Source: Ananas comosus
Taxonomy: Eukaryota; Streptophyta; Magnoliopsida; Poales; Bromeliaceae
DNA: 64,000 nt
Direction of reading: 5' to 3'
Assembly: GCF_001540865.1 (NCBI RefSeq)
Contig: NC_033639.1
Location: 235,779 to 299,778 of the forward strand
The notes beneath the pieces are model-generated. The model saw nothing but the letters and a program-made list of their open reading frames with translations. It was not told the origin of the DNA and did not search any database. A program made the position numbers and the translations under genes. Below, piece after piece: positions 23,518-35,300 of the stretch (positions are counted from its first letter, which is position 1; every line of letters starts with the position of its first letter).

Positions 23518-24313
23518 CTATACATTTAACCTTTTAATCTAATATTCTGAACATACGCTGCATATTTGATTTCGTCGGTATCCTCCTCTAGGATCAAGTG
23601 AGACGATACAGAACAAAGCCCCCGACATTGTGGATGTTCGAGACGTCGCCAGTGCTCTGCTTCTGGCGTACGAGAAACCTGAGGCGTCAGGACGGTACAT
23701 ATGCATCTCGCACCATATAAAAATGCGTGATCTGATAGATATGCTAAAGAGGATGTATCCCGACTACAGCAACCCTGCAAAGTAAATCCAGGCTTGATCA
23801 TCATTTCACAGATTTGCTTCTTGCTTCTGTGAATGTACACTTTGAAATAACTTTTCTTCACCCTGTGAATTGCAGCATTGTCGAAGTCGATGGCGATGAA
23901 ATGATAACTAGTTCTGAGAAATTGCAGAAGCTGGGCTGGAAATTCAGGCCACTGGAGGAGACCCTCAGGGACAGTTTTGAGTGCTATAAAGCTGCAGGTC
24001 TTCTGGAATAGAAGGATTTAAAGAGTTCATCTCTCAATGAGTCATATTCAAAAGTCTCTCTTTCGCATTTCCCAAATAATATGCAACAAACAATGTGTGT
24101 GACAAAATAATGGTTTTGATTTGTCGTAAAACTTGTTAAATACTCGGATTCTTGGTTGCTTTTTAGCTTTTCTACCGTGCGTATTTGCAGCTGAGGTCAA
24201 TTAAAAAGGGGAACAAAACATTATACATGTTGGAGTAATCTCTTGTGCTCCTAACTTCATGCTGAGCCATATTAGCATGTGACATTATTATTGCTAGTCG
24301 AGTCAAAGACTAA

Positions 24314-24544
24314 TGTTTTGCTTGAGATTACAACGAGATTGTGTTACATGCGGTGAGAAAGTATGATGGAAAAATATCATGTTAGTTTCCGTACGTAATA
24401 TTGCGTTTCGCATATCGCGATAAGTCGGTTATGATATATTTTCTGCGGTCTCATCGGAGAACGTAGAAGCATATTCCTATATATTTTTGTCCCAACTCCA
24501 TTTTATCTAATAGCATCGTATAGGTCTCAATACCAAACTAAACC
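24314..24544. mobile_element. Tourist-like MITE downstream of copy 2
   Basis: Flanked by TAA on both sides (24311-24313, 24545-24547), right end ACCAAACTAAACC. The orthologous insertion is at 38553-38765 downstream of copy 3, so it predates the duplication that separated copies 2 and 3. Confidence 0.65.
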
Positions 24545-24547
24545 TAA

Positions 24548-25800
24548 GATTTCAAACTGGGTTGAACTTCTCCATCTCTCCAATATTTTGGAGTTGTGGG
24601 ATTTTGCAGAGGATATTCCTGAGATTAAACCACGTAATAATACCTTCTAAAATAAATTATTTAATTACGACTGCTCAAGTAGGGGATTCAAATTGGTTTA
24701 AATGAATTGCCATTGAGCACAATATATGATATGGCTTTTGTTTAAAAATCAAACGTGGTGATATAACATATCTTAATTAAATTGTTAATCCACTGAATCT
24801 TGTTACCAAGAGCCATTCGATTTTTTTAAAGTGATCAGTGTTTGTCAATTTTTTTTAGATTTTATGAAAAAGTCTTTTTTTTCATCTTTCTAAATTTTTT
24901 ATCTGAAAATTAAAACTTATAAAAAGTGTGTTTTTCATTTTTTTTTAAAAAAAACACTTATTAGTGAAAGTGTTAAATTTTTATTATTGTTAAGGTACTT
25001 CATAACTCTTATTAGTGAAAGTGACAAATTTTTATTTCTAAAGAGCATGAATATTAGGAGGTGGGTCTACTGCAGTATTATTTGTGCAATCCTTGTCCTT
25101 TGCAAACAACATTTTTTTAAAAAAATTTTGAGGGCATGACCCAAACTCGAAGGCTCATTTATTAAACGAGTCTGACTAATTAAAATATCGAGCTGAAAAA
25201 TTTAGTATGAGTCAGGCTTTCGTACAGTAAGTTAGATTGTCAATCCTGAATGAAAACTTAAAAGAAAATGAAACAATTAGGATCTTAATCTAATAATTAA
25301 AATTCGTAAATGTAGATCTCTAAAATTCAAATAGTAGTTATTTGTAACATATATCAAGCCGAACATGAGCGAGTTAATTCCAACTCGTGCTCAACTCGTT
25401 CAGATTTCGAGCTGAAAAATACAACTAGTGTTCGGCTCGTTTATTTTATATATATATACATTTATATATTTATATTCGAGCTATACCGAGCCGACTACGA
25501 AAGAGCGGATTTAGCTCGTGCTCGGCTCATTAAAATTCTGAGCTGAAAAATTCAGCTAGTATTCCGCTCGTATATTATATAAATTCAAGTTGTATTAAGC
25601 TAAACACAATTATACCATTCAAGTTATGTCGAAGCGAACGTGATCGTGCACGATTTGTTAAGATTTCGTAGTAAAAAGTTCAACTAAAATGAGCGATCGG
25701 TCTCAAGCTTTTTTTCAAATCGAGTACAAGTTGCCTGGCAAAAAATGTGTCAAAAATATCGTTCTCCATCGGCTTAAATTTTTAGAGTAAAGAAATTATT
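24548..25800. other. gene-free AT-rich spacer
   Basis: The first ~400 bp match 38769-39130 downstream of copy 3. About 25130-25690 holds a dispersed repeat with 'ctcgtgctcggctcattaa' and 'gagctgaaaaattcagctag', which recurs at 28570-28740, 39760-40020 and 51530-51600. No gene or RNA signal is visible. Confidence 0.5.
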
Positions 25801-25845
25801 TCACAAAACACATGAGAAGGCAGGAAAAAAAAGAGAAATGTGGAA

Positions 25846-25889
<44 letters not shown>

Positions 25890-26011
25890 ATTAAACAGGG
25901 ATATAAACAGGGATATATACTATATGAAAGAGTAGCTAGGGACATAGGCGATATTACACAGGTCCAAAGCCCTAATCTAATCACAAAAAACAGACGAATG
26001 CTTGTTAAAGA

Positions 26012-26051
<40 letters not shown>

Positions 26052-27600
26052 GGAAGGGAAGAGAGACCACCCTTTTCTCTCTTAGCCGTAGGGCTAAGGG
26101 GAGAGGAAGGGAGAAGATTTTATGTGTGTTTGTGTGTGTGTGTGCAAGAAAAAAAAAGATCTCCCCTTTTAGCCATATGGCTAAGGGGAGAGGGAGAGGG
26201 AAGGAATTTTTTTTTTTTTTAATCTTATGATTGAATTGGAGAGGGAAAAGCTGGACAACGAACTAGATGAAGCGGTGTGGTGGGAAAATCTCTCCTTTCT
26301 TCTTTGAATTTTTTGTACATAGAGGAGCGTATAGTTATGGTGGTATCGTGCTTGCATCTTATGTGTGTCTTCTTCTTGTTTTTTCTTTTGTCCTCTATTT
26401 ATAATAGAACGAAGATTGTCTAAATGATCCCTCCGAACGAAGTCTGTTGACCATATCTTATAAAGCCAGACATGAACTCTCAAGCTTCTCTGGGTTAATA
26501 ACTTAATCCAGGATTATATAGTCAAATTCTTAATGGAGAATACTTAATAAATTCCCAGTTAAACATGACTTCTTCCTCTTCAGCATCATAAGCTCCAAAA
26601 AGAAAGCAGTATATAAAGTTCAAAATCTTATTTGAAGTGAAGATTTGCTTTAGTCTGGATCATTATCAATTCAAATCGAGACATGATGAATATGTGTTGT
26701 TGGGTGTGGTTAGTCGAGGCATCTGTATGAGTGGGTTGAGAGATTTTTTGAGAGCCAGTTAGGGATTCAAAATTCGAATTTCGGATCGGATTGTTGATAG
26801 GAAAAATATTTTTTAGTTGGCTGGGGATTCAAAATTCGAAATCGAATTCTAAATGAAAAAAGGATACGTATGAGATTATTAGGAGGAAAGATATTTTCTA
26901 ATTGGTTAGGAATTTAAAAACTTAAAACTGAGTTTCATCATAATATTTTTAAATTGAATTTCGAGATGTAGATGTGGGCTGTCATCCAATGGATTAGGCT
27001 GAGTCCAAATTGGTTGGGCTCACTTCGATGGAACTGTTGGTTACAAATAGAAGTATTCATTGGGCTGAAATGAGATCCGAATTATTAAATAAACTAAAAA
27101 ATTTAATGGGCTTTCATGAGGCCCACAGTCACGTATTCAAATGTGGGGCCAATTGAATGGATTTGAATTATTGATAAGATTTTTTTTTTTTTTTTTAAGA
27201 GATAGGTAGCACGCTACCTGCTTCATTTATTTCATTTAGAAATAAACTTAGCTAGAAATGTGAATCAACTAGAATTCGAACTTGAATCTCGGGTACTATA
27301 ATTTATTAGAATTATATGTACTATAATTTATCCTAAATAGAATCCAAAAAAATCAAATAAGTTCAAATCAATATTACGGACCAACCATAATCTTTGCTCA
27401 TTATTATTATTATTATTATTACTACTTTTGCCCCAAAAGCGTTAAGTATATATTTTTTCTACATTATTGATATTAAGCGAAAGTCGACTTTTCTCTTATA
27501 AAAGGGAAGAAGTCAAGAGTAGAAAAGTAAGGAAATAAAGAAGCATTAAAAGCTATCACTTATTCACTTTACATCATAGAATTACTCCCGTCTAAATATC
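25801..27600. repeat. intergenic block duplicated from the 11.5-12.75 kb region
   Basis: Same order of landmarks as 11555-12754: TA-repeat (25848-25887 and 26018-26048), 'gagggaaggga', TG-repeat, 'ttagccatatggctaagg', and 'ccccaaaagcgttaagtatatattttt' at the end. It lacks the Tourist-like insertion found at 12755-13593. A SINE-like copy at 27181-27300 is additional. No gene is visible. Confidence 0.6.
27181..27300 (-). repeat. SINE-like repeat, 5'-truncated
   Basis: T-run then 'aagagataggtagcacgctacctgc' through 'gtgaatcaactagaattcga'. On the minus strand a box-B-like AGTTCGAATTC is visible, while the box-A end is missing. Absent from the matching position of the 11-12.7 kb block, so inserted after the duplication. 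Confidence 0.5.
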
Positions 27601-29046
27601 CCCCACTAGGAGGAGTCTTTTTCATGAAAAAAAAAAAGGGAAAAAGTATTTTTTATTTATTTGCTGCCTAAAATAAAATAATTTTCTTAGGAAAAAAAAT
27701 TCTAGATTTTATGGAAAGTCAAAAAAAAAACTTCTTTATAAAAAACATGTACTTCATCACTTTCTTGGGGGCCTTTGGTCTGGTGTAAAATAAATCGAAA
27801 AATTATTTTCGGTATAAATTTTTTTTTTTTGCACTTGTTTGGTTTTATGGAAAAATATTTTCTACAGATTTAGAAGAAAATTAAAAAATTAAAATTTTTA
27901 TCTTCTGCTGAAAAAACGGTGAAAAACAAAAACTCATGCTGCGTAAAATTTTTTTCATTCTTTTTTTATTTCTGCTGAAGCATACAAATATGAATTATTC
28001 TTTCCTTCAATTAAACAAATATTGATGAAAAATTTTTTCTTCCTTATAAACTGAATATCATAAAACGTAAAAAAAAAAAAAAAACAAAAAATTTTTTTCA
28101 AAAAAAAAAATATTATGCAATTCTTCTCCTTCGTAGACTAGACTTTTGTTTGGGGCATGACCCAAGCCCTTGCGTCACATTTCGTTGCATACTCATGAGT
28201 CCTCTAACTAAAATAATAAATAAATAAAAATATATAAAGTGATGTGAATTATTACTTATTTTATTTCATCTAATCTAATTTTTAAAATTTTTTTATTTAT
28301 TTAAGTTTAATAATTTGATAGCTTTTTGAATATAAAGTTTAAGTTAATTATTTATTTTTATAAATTTATAGTTATGTAAATTGTATAAAATATATTAATC
28401 AAATTCATGTAAATAAACATGGCTTTTAAATGCGCCACTGACCCACTCAAATCAAATAAAAAATTTAGATAGCAAATTTAAAATTTTAAATAATCAAATC
28501 AAAATGAAGAATAGTTAAGATAAATTTATACAGTTTACTAAAAATAAAAAAAATAAAGAGTTATATAATTATAGGGCTGTCAATGAGCCGAACATGGGCT
28601 GGCTCCTGCTCGCTTATTTAATAATGAGTCAAGCACAAGCTGGCTCATTAAATATCGAGTTGAAAACTTAGTTCGTGTTCGGCTTGCTTATTAACGAGCT
28701 GAGCACTAGCCGACTCGCAAATAATAAGTTAATTTGTCGGTCCTATTACTAGACGAAAGTTTGAAAAAAAAATAGACGATTAGGATCTTAATCTAATAAT
28801 TAAAATTCATAACATATAGATCTCTAAATTCAAATAGTAGAAATTTGTAACATACAAACATATATATAGAATTGAGCTCCTCTGCTTTTAAAAGTACCAA
28901 ATTATTGGCGTTTGTAGGTTTTCGGCCTTTGGATTAAGTGATGTGCAATTAGGATGACAGTGATACTCTTAGGATTGAGTGGATGGTTAGTTGAATAATA
29001 TGATTTGACAGATAAAAATTATCAAAGGGGCTCTATATATATACAG
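27601..29046. other. gene-free spacer with dispersed repeat fragments
   Basis: 27601-28200 continues the similarity to 13.6-14.8 kb and ends with 'gactagacttttgtttggggcatgaccc', matching 14719-14750 upstream of copy 2. A GA-leader and exon 1 would be expected next by analogy but are absent. From about 28575, 'agggctgtcaatgagccgaaca' starts a MITE-like repeat. No gene is visible. Confidence 0.45.
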
Positions 29047-29507
29047 TAGGGTGCTTCTAATAGCACCAAATATTCGGTGCTACCAAGTTTTCCGCTGTTA
29101 GATCTATCCCTTTAATCATTTTCATCCGTTAGATCATACTATTCAACCAACCACCAACTTAACTCTAAAGATCCATTATCATTCAAACCATACATTCCTT
29201 CATCCAAGAGCTGAAAACCTAATAACACCAATGACTTGGTGCTATTTATAGCATTCCAGTTTAGGCTATCTATGAACTAGGCTAGAATACTATTAGTAGC
29301 ACTAAGTTATTGGTGCTATTAGTTTTTTAGCTCTTGCATTAAGAAATTGCAGTTAGAATGATGTGGACCCCCTAGGGTTGAGTGGATAGTTGGTTCAATA
29401 GTATAATCTAACAGATAAAAATGATCGAAGAGTTAAATCTAACGGTGGAAAACTCGATAGCATAAGCCCTTGGTGCTATCGATAGTATCCCACCTAGACT
29501 ATATATT
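29047..29507. mobile_element. foldback MITE with ~160-bp inverted arms
   Basis: The left arm (from GGGTGCTTCTAATAGCACC, through 'gttagatc', to 'atactattcaacca') is the imperfect reverse complement of the right arm ending GGTGCTATCGATAGTATCCC. The long arms and short unique centre suggest a Mutator-like MITE. Target duplications are not clear. Confidence 0.6.
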
Positions 29508-29938
29508 TATATATTCGAGCAATATCGAGAACGAATACGAGCGAGTTGTTCCCTTCCTCGTGTTTGTCTAATCAATGAGCTAAGAAATTTAGCTAGCTCA
29601 TTTATTTTATATATAGAGAGAGAGACAGATAGAGTGTGTGTGTGTGCGCGCATGTGATATACTTGTGAAAGTGTGGAATTCTCCGTACTTCAAATTTTTC
29701 ATACTTTCAAATCGTTTTCGATGTTGAGATTTTCGAATTGACAACCGACTACGTTAGATTTGATCTGAAATATTTAAAATATTAAAAAAATAATTTTTTT
29801 ATTTTTTAATATTGTTTATCTAATGATCGAAAGATATCAAAATCAATAATATATATNATCATAGTACATACTGAAATACAAAAGTTAGAAAAATAAAATT
29901 ATGGACCAAAGTAAGTACTAAGGTAAAGAACAAAATTC

Positions 29939-30370
29939 AACTATGTATGTTTAATCAACTGAAATTCACATTTGCAATGTTGCAAGTTTCAATTCAAGAA
30001 TATTCATACATAAATACTAAAAATTAATTATCTTCAAGTCATGTAAGCAACGAAATATCACAATTGACAACAAAGAAAAACTAAATAGCGATAGCAGGGA
30101 CTCATGTTGCATGAAAATGTATGTTCAATTTGAAAATAACAGTCGTATCTTATATTTTGATAAAAAAGAACCAATTCTAGGCTATTCACCACATTTGGAC
30201 GATAAAATTCAGGCATAATATATAGACAAATCACTCTGATTTTGATCTTTTATTTGTCTCCAAGAGGGGTGATGTCCTTTATAGAATCAAACTCAGATGC
30301 CATATCCTGAAAATAATAAGACATTCAAGGAAAAAAGTTAGTACTTACTTCGAATTTAAGTAATAAAATG
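29939..30370. repeat. direct repeat, left copy (RPA-like fragment region)
   Basis: About 430 bp from 'tgtttaatcaactgaa' to 'gttagtacttacttcg', repeated at 31840-32273 in the same orientation with scattered differences. It contains the first exon of an RPA70-like fragment on the minus strand. Confidence 0.75.
30160..30303 (-). pseudogene. RPA70-like OB-fold exon fragment, duplicated copy
   Basis: From the ATG (minus strand, 30301-30303) the frame reads MASEFDSIKDITPLGDK, then a TAA where the sister copy at 32.1 kb has TGG (Trp). The following frame IKIRVICL still matches the N-terminal OB-fold region of plant replication protein A 70-kDa-like proteins. Identification rests on motif resemblance read by eye. 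The in-frame stop and isolated context mark it as non-functional. Confidence 0.5.
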
Positions 30371-30857
30371 AAAACAATATGTTCTATTTTAAAACATCAA
30401 CATCTGAGAATGAAGAAAAACTGGTCAATAGATACTTAACTGAAATGTGCTAAATAATGTTAAATCACGGGACCTTTAGTGTGTGTATATATATATATAT
30501 ACACACACGCACACTAATTTGTTAGAAAAGAAAAAAATCTTAACAGACGTTAGATACATAATTTAATTTTTTTTAAAGAACTACAAACATAATAAATAAC
30601 AAAAAGGTGATTAGCCCTATATTAGATTATGAAAATTGTTAAATACGCTAAACATAAAGGTTGCCATAATTCAATTATATGAAACAACTTAGAATTCTCC
30701 AAACTTGTTTACAAACCTTAAAAAGGCTCATAATAATCATCCTGTATGAGAATAAAATATTACTCTGCGGACAAATTGCATATACAACAGCTGGATTTAT
30801 AGATTACTCCAAGAATCATATGAAATGCACTTTAATCATCATTAATAATATGGCACG

Positions 30858-31329
30858 TAGGGATGTCAACGGGTCGGATTTGGGTCGGGTTTTTAAAAAC
30901 CCGAATCTGAACCTGAAAATCAAATTAAAACCCGTACTCGGATCCGAACCCGACGGGTTTAAAAATCCATACCCATATCCGTACCCGACCAAAAACCCGA
31001 AACCCGAACCCGTACCCGGATCCGGCAGGTTTTAAAAATCCATACCGTTGAATGAAGATCTCAGGGATAAAAATTATTAAATATTTTATATATTATATAT
31101 ATAAATAAAATAAAGTGTGTGTATATATATAATCTATTCGGGTTCGGGTTCGGGTTGGGTTCGGATTTGGGTCGGGTAAATACAAAATCCATTCCCGTAT
31201 CCATATACGTCGGATTTTTATTTTCTATACCCATAACCAAATCCATACCCGTTTAGCTCGGGTAAACTCGCCCCGTTCGGGTTCAGATTCGGATAATATT
31301 TCGGGTATCCATACCCATTGACATCCCTA
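30858..31329. mobile_element. hAT-type MITE rich in GGGTCGGGTT/AACCCGAACC words
   Basis: Termini TAGGGATGTCAACGGGT and ACCCATTGACATCCCTA are inverted repeats. The flanks ATGGCACG and ATAGCACA look like a decayed 8-bp duplication. Internal (G)GGTTCGGG runs point one way on the left and the other way on the right, giving a foldback structure. It lies between the RPA-like exon fragments. Confidence 0.65.
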
Positions 31330-31475
31330 ATAGCACACATAATTACATAGCTTAGTAATGCTTTCAGTCCACTGTTTGCTTCATAAATAAATAACAAATT
31401 AAGAAATTGTAAATTACTTATTGATGTGCAAAACAAAATGAAAACTCAAATTGATATTATCAAAACATCTTTCAC

Positions 31476-32205
31476 CTCACGTACAACTGTAAAATATTGA
31501 AAATTGATTTTGTAAGAATGTTTAGTGGTCCTGTAAAAGCCATTATTCTGCCCCACTCTAAATTGGTTGATCACATAAACTTTTTCTTCCGTAAATAGGC
31601 CTTTAAATTTGTACAGGAAAGCTCTTCTTACCGTTGCATGTATCCTATCTCCGTAAAATAAAAAATAAAACAATTATGTAGTATCTTTTAGTAAAAACAA
31701 AACAAGTAATATTTCAGCAAATAAAAGTTGTAGATCCTAAAAATTATAAGCACTCTCAAGTTATCATTTCCTATTTGACGTGCATCATATAACACAGAAC
31801 ATTAATATGCCTTCAATATTGGTTTAATCAACTGAAATTCAACAATGCATGTTTAATCAACTGAAGTTCACATTTATAATGTTGCAAGTTTCAATTCCAG
31901 AATATTCATACATAAATACTAAAATTTAATTATCTTCATGTCAGTATAAGTAACGAAATATCACAATTGACAACAAAGAAAAACTAAGTAGCGATAGTAG
32001 GGACTCATGTTATATGAAAACGTATGTTCAATTTTAAAATAACAATCGTATCTTAAATTTTGATAAGACCAACTCTAGGTTATTCACCATCTTTGAACGA
32101 TAAAATTCAGGTATAGTATACAGACAAATCACTCTGACTTTGATCTTCCATTTGTCTCCAAGAGAAGTGATGCATGCCACTTATAGAATCAAACCCAGGT
32201 ACCAT
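31476..32205 (-). pseudogene. RPA70-like gene fragment, two exons, broken
   Basis: Exon A (minus strand, ATG 32203-32205 down to about 32065) encodes FDSI followed by a small insertion and frameshift, then GDKWKIKVRVICLYTIPEFY and NNLELVL. Exon B (about 31652-31476) encodes GDRIHATVRRAFLYKFKGLF through FRTT-like FYRTTKHSYKINF and ends at a GT donor. Together these resemble the first OB-fold of plant RPA70-type or Helitron-borne RPA proteins, which bind single-stranded DNA. About 410 bp of intron separates them. Only this N-terminal portion is present, with a frameshift, so it is a gene relic. A Helitron origin is possible, but no Helitron ends were found around it. Confidence 0.6.
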
Positions 32206-32273
32206 ATCCTGAAAACAGTAAAACATTCAAGAAAAAAATGTTAGTACTTGCTTCATATTTAAGTATCTATAAC
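31840..32273. repeat. direct repeat, right copy
   Basis: Second copy of the 29939-30370 repeat. Its right edge lies about 65 bp from the truncated first exon of gene copy 3, so the rearrangement that brought it in may have removed that gene's start. Confidence 0.7.
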
Positions 32274-32338
32274 TATATATTATTCCTCAATAACTGCACA
32301 CGTGTCGCGAGGAGGACGCGGCGTGGGCGAGGGCGCGG

Positions 32339-35300
32339 GTGTGCGTGACGGGGGCGGGAGGGTTCGCGGCGTCGTGGGTGGTGAAGCTGCTCCTCTCCAA
32401 TGGCTACATCGTCCATGGAACTGTCAGAGACCCAAGTGAGTTTCTTTTCTTTTTTACTTTTTTTAACTCATCTGGGGATTTATTTATTTATTTATTTATT
32501 TATTTTGGGTTAAATTAATTGTGTGAAGAGTTAAGAAGACTAATCTAGGGATTCGATCGATTTTCGACTCTGCTTGGACGTCAGAATAAGTCGTGCTTAT
32601 AAGAATTTATATATTTATTGTGCGAGTTAGAGACAAAAAGCTTGATTCGTAATTTTGATGAAATAATATATTTCACCTAAGTATTAATTAAGTTTATTTT
32701 ATTTAAAAAATAAAAATAATAATTTTTTTAAAAAAAAAATAGATTTTTTGTCGGTACTTTGCGTTTACGGAATACTAAAAATATATACAGGGGCATCTAA
32801 ACGGAGCCCTGAAAAATATGATATCAGAGCCGGTCCTAATTCTAGAACCCTTAGTTTCAAGGAGGTTCTGAGTTTGCTTTTTACATCCGTCATTTTATGA
32901 CATATGCCACAGCAGTAGGCAGATATGGGCAGATCCCGCTCAGCGATAGTGTGGGCGACCAGATCAAAGAGAGGGAGGACGGACCGCGCGATAAAAAGAG
33001 AACGCGACATGTAATCCCAATTAGAGCTGAACTTTTAATATGTCTATCGATAATCGTGCCTATTTGTCCTATTAGTTCATTGTCTTTTCCCGTTATCTCT
33101 TCGGTGCACAAGAGAAAATATCCGGCGTGCATGGGAGTGTGGGGATTAAGACTAATATTAGGATTCGATATCCTCAACTTTTCTTTTCTTTGCTTTTTCT
33201 TTTTCTTTTTTTTTTTTTCTTTTTATTGTTTTCGATTGTAGCTAGTTCCTGCTTAATTTGTTTGTTTTTTAAAATAGCTTAAATCAAAAAGGATGAAAAG
33301 TTTGTTTAGAAGATGCCAAATGGAAAGAAAAATAGTTGAAGGGTATATTTCAAAAGTAGCCATCTTATTCTATTACAATCTCACAGGGCTCTGTCTTTAG
33401 GCTGTTGGACAAGTAAAATACTGCAACATGTTCTTGATGGGTCAAGAGACTCCTTTTAACCAAAGCAACAAAAAAAAAGAAAAAAGAAAAAGAAAAAAAA
33501 AGAAGAGGAACAACAGAAAAGTTGTAGATTGAAGCTTTTAGAGAACAATAATTGTTTCGTATTATTTAACATGGTATCAGAGAACGGGGTCCTTGTCTGA
33601 CTCATAATGTTAATTAAGTTTCTCCCATTTAAATTAAGTTTACGTCTAAGGTAATCAAAAAAGCCTCGAGCTAAGATGTGATTGGGAGTGCTGAATATAA
33701 ATATTAAAAATGTCGTTCCCTAATAGCTTAAATTTTTGGAGAATAATGATTGTTTCATATAATTTAACAGATAGAATTGATTGTTTCTTTTCACATACAT
33801 AGTGATATGCATTTTGAGTCCAAGGTGTATCAATATTTAGCTAGGTGCGCATTTGATCTTGCATATTTTGTTTTATGTTTGTTATTCTATTTTGAACTTT
33901 ATGCATCTATGCTGCTACATACTTAGTGAGCTTGTAACTGTTGTTTGCATCTTATTCTGTCTGATGCTCTTCCATACTTACCATTAGTTATTGCCCAAAT
34001 TGTTGTAGATGATGAGTCAAAGAATGCCCATTTGAAGAAATTGGAGAATGCTTCAGAAAACCTGCAACTCTTTAAGGCAGACTTACTTGATTATAACAGT
34101 GTAGCATCTGCTATTGCGGGCTGCAAAGGTGTCTTCCATGTTGCTAGCCCTTTGCCTGCATCCAAAGCTCCCAATCCGGAGGTATATATGATTTGTTGCT
34201 TAGTTGCTTTTGTTAGCTGCGTGCTTCATTATATTGCCATGCAAACTTTATGAACGTATGAGTCGCTACACAAGCTCTCACATGCCAAGTTAGTACGGCA
34301 TCGGCATATTTGTCACCTGTAGTCTGTAGGTCCAATCTCATCTGCTAGCGCTTATTAGTTGCTTGGTCCGGACGCATTCATCGATTTGATCTTTTACTGC
34401 TGCTATAGTGTGATTGATAGTATAGGTTGATCAACAGCTTGTTTTGGCCAAAATATTGATTTCAGAGGAAACCGCTTAATTAATGTTGTCGTAGAAACCA
34501 CTCGCATGCATTAATATATCGAAGGCTCACGGAATGGACAAGTAAGGTAAGCAATGGGATACTACCCATTGAATTTTATTATGAGTGGTGATTTCACCCA
34601 TAAGATATATGTATGGTGGGAATTGAACACCACATTTCAGATAATAGAAGGGGCTTATATATGGCTCCGACATCATGTTACCTGAAAGATCGATTGTATA
34701 GGATGCGTCCTTGGAATTGTCTTAAGAGCTAGCATCATGTACTCCGTGTTTTTTCATTCGTTGTTTTATTCATTTATCTAATATTCACCTCTCATTGGAA
34801 GGGACTTGATGTTCTAATCGAGCGTAGTTAGATCACGTGCTTTTAACTTTGCATTTCCGTATTGCAGGAAGAAATACTGAAGCCTGCTGTGGATGGCACT
34901 CTAAATGTGTTGAAAGCATGTGCTGAGGCAAAAGTCAGGCGAGTTGTTGTGGTATCATCATGTGCGGCTGTTCGAGCGAACCCAAATTGGCCAAAGGGTA
35001 AGATCATGGATGAGAATTGTTGGTCGGACAAGGACTACCGCAGAAATACTGAGGTATCTGGCAAGCCTTTCTAGTGTACTAGTCTGATTTTTTTTCTAAA
35101 GACAGTTGTTGAAATTATTCAGTATTTACTTATTATTATATTCTGCGCACCACATGCTTGAAGTCTGTCTGTTTTTTATATATGAGAATGTTAAAGTACT
35201 CCCTTGTTTTGCTGCACTTAGTTACATGCCTTCTGTTATGTAGTTGAACTGTCATGTTGTAACTATAACCGAGAACCAATCATCCTTTGTTGCAAGGTTA

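Larger units (their letters stand above)
14877..24011 (+). pseudogene. cinnamoyl-CoA reductase-like, copy 2 (exon 1 frameshifted)
   Basis: Remnant exon 1 at 14877-15043 keeps the GA-rich leader, the ATG-GCG-GCG start and the RERV-type approach. Small insertions and deletions then turn the TGAGGF coding stretch into GDRGRR, and the frame meets TGA at 15045-15047. The base before the donor (gacccaa|gt in intact copies) is also missing. Exons 2-6 (18745-18917, 19739-19924, 21884-22046, 23592-23781, 23876-24011) are open with correct lengths and splice sites, including NWYALSK and the AAGLLE C-terminus. Intron 1 is 3.7 kb because of nested transposons; intron 4 carries a hAT-like element and a solo LTR. 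Most likely a recent pseudogene. An unseen alternative first exon is the only way it could still work. Confidence 0.82.

Noticed and set aside
31061..31246. Pro/Asn-rich minus-strand frames around 31.1-31.4 kb
   Set aside because: They translate the AACCCGAACC repeats of the hAT-type MITE.
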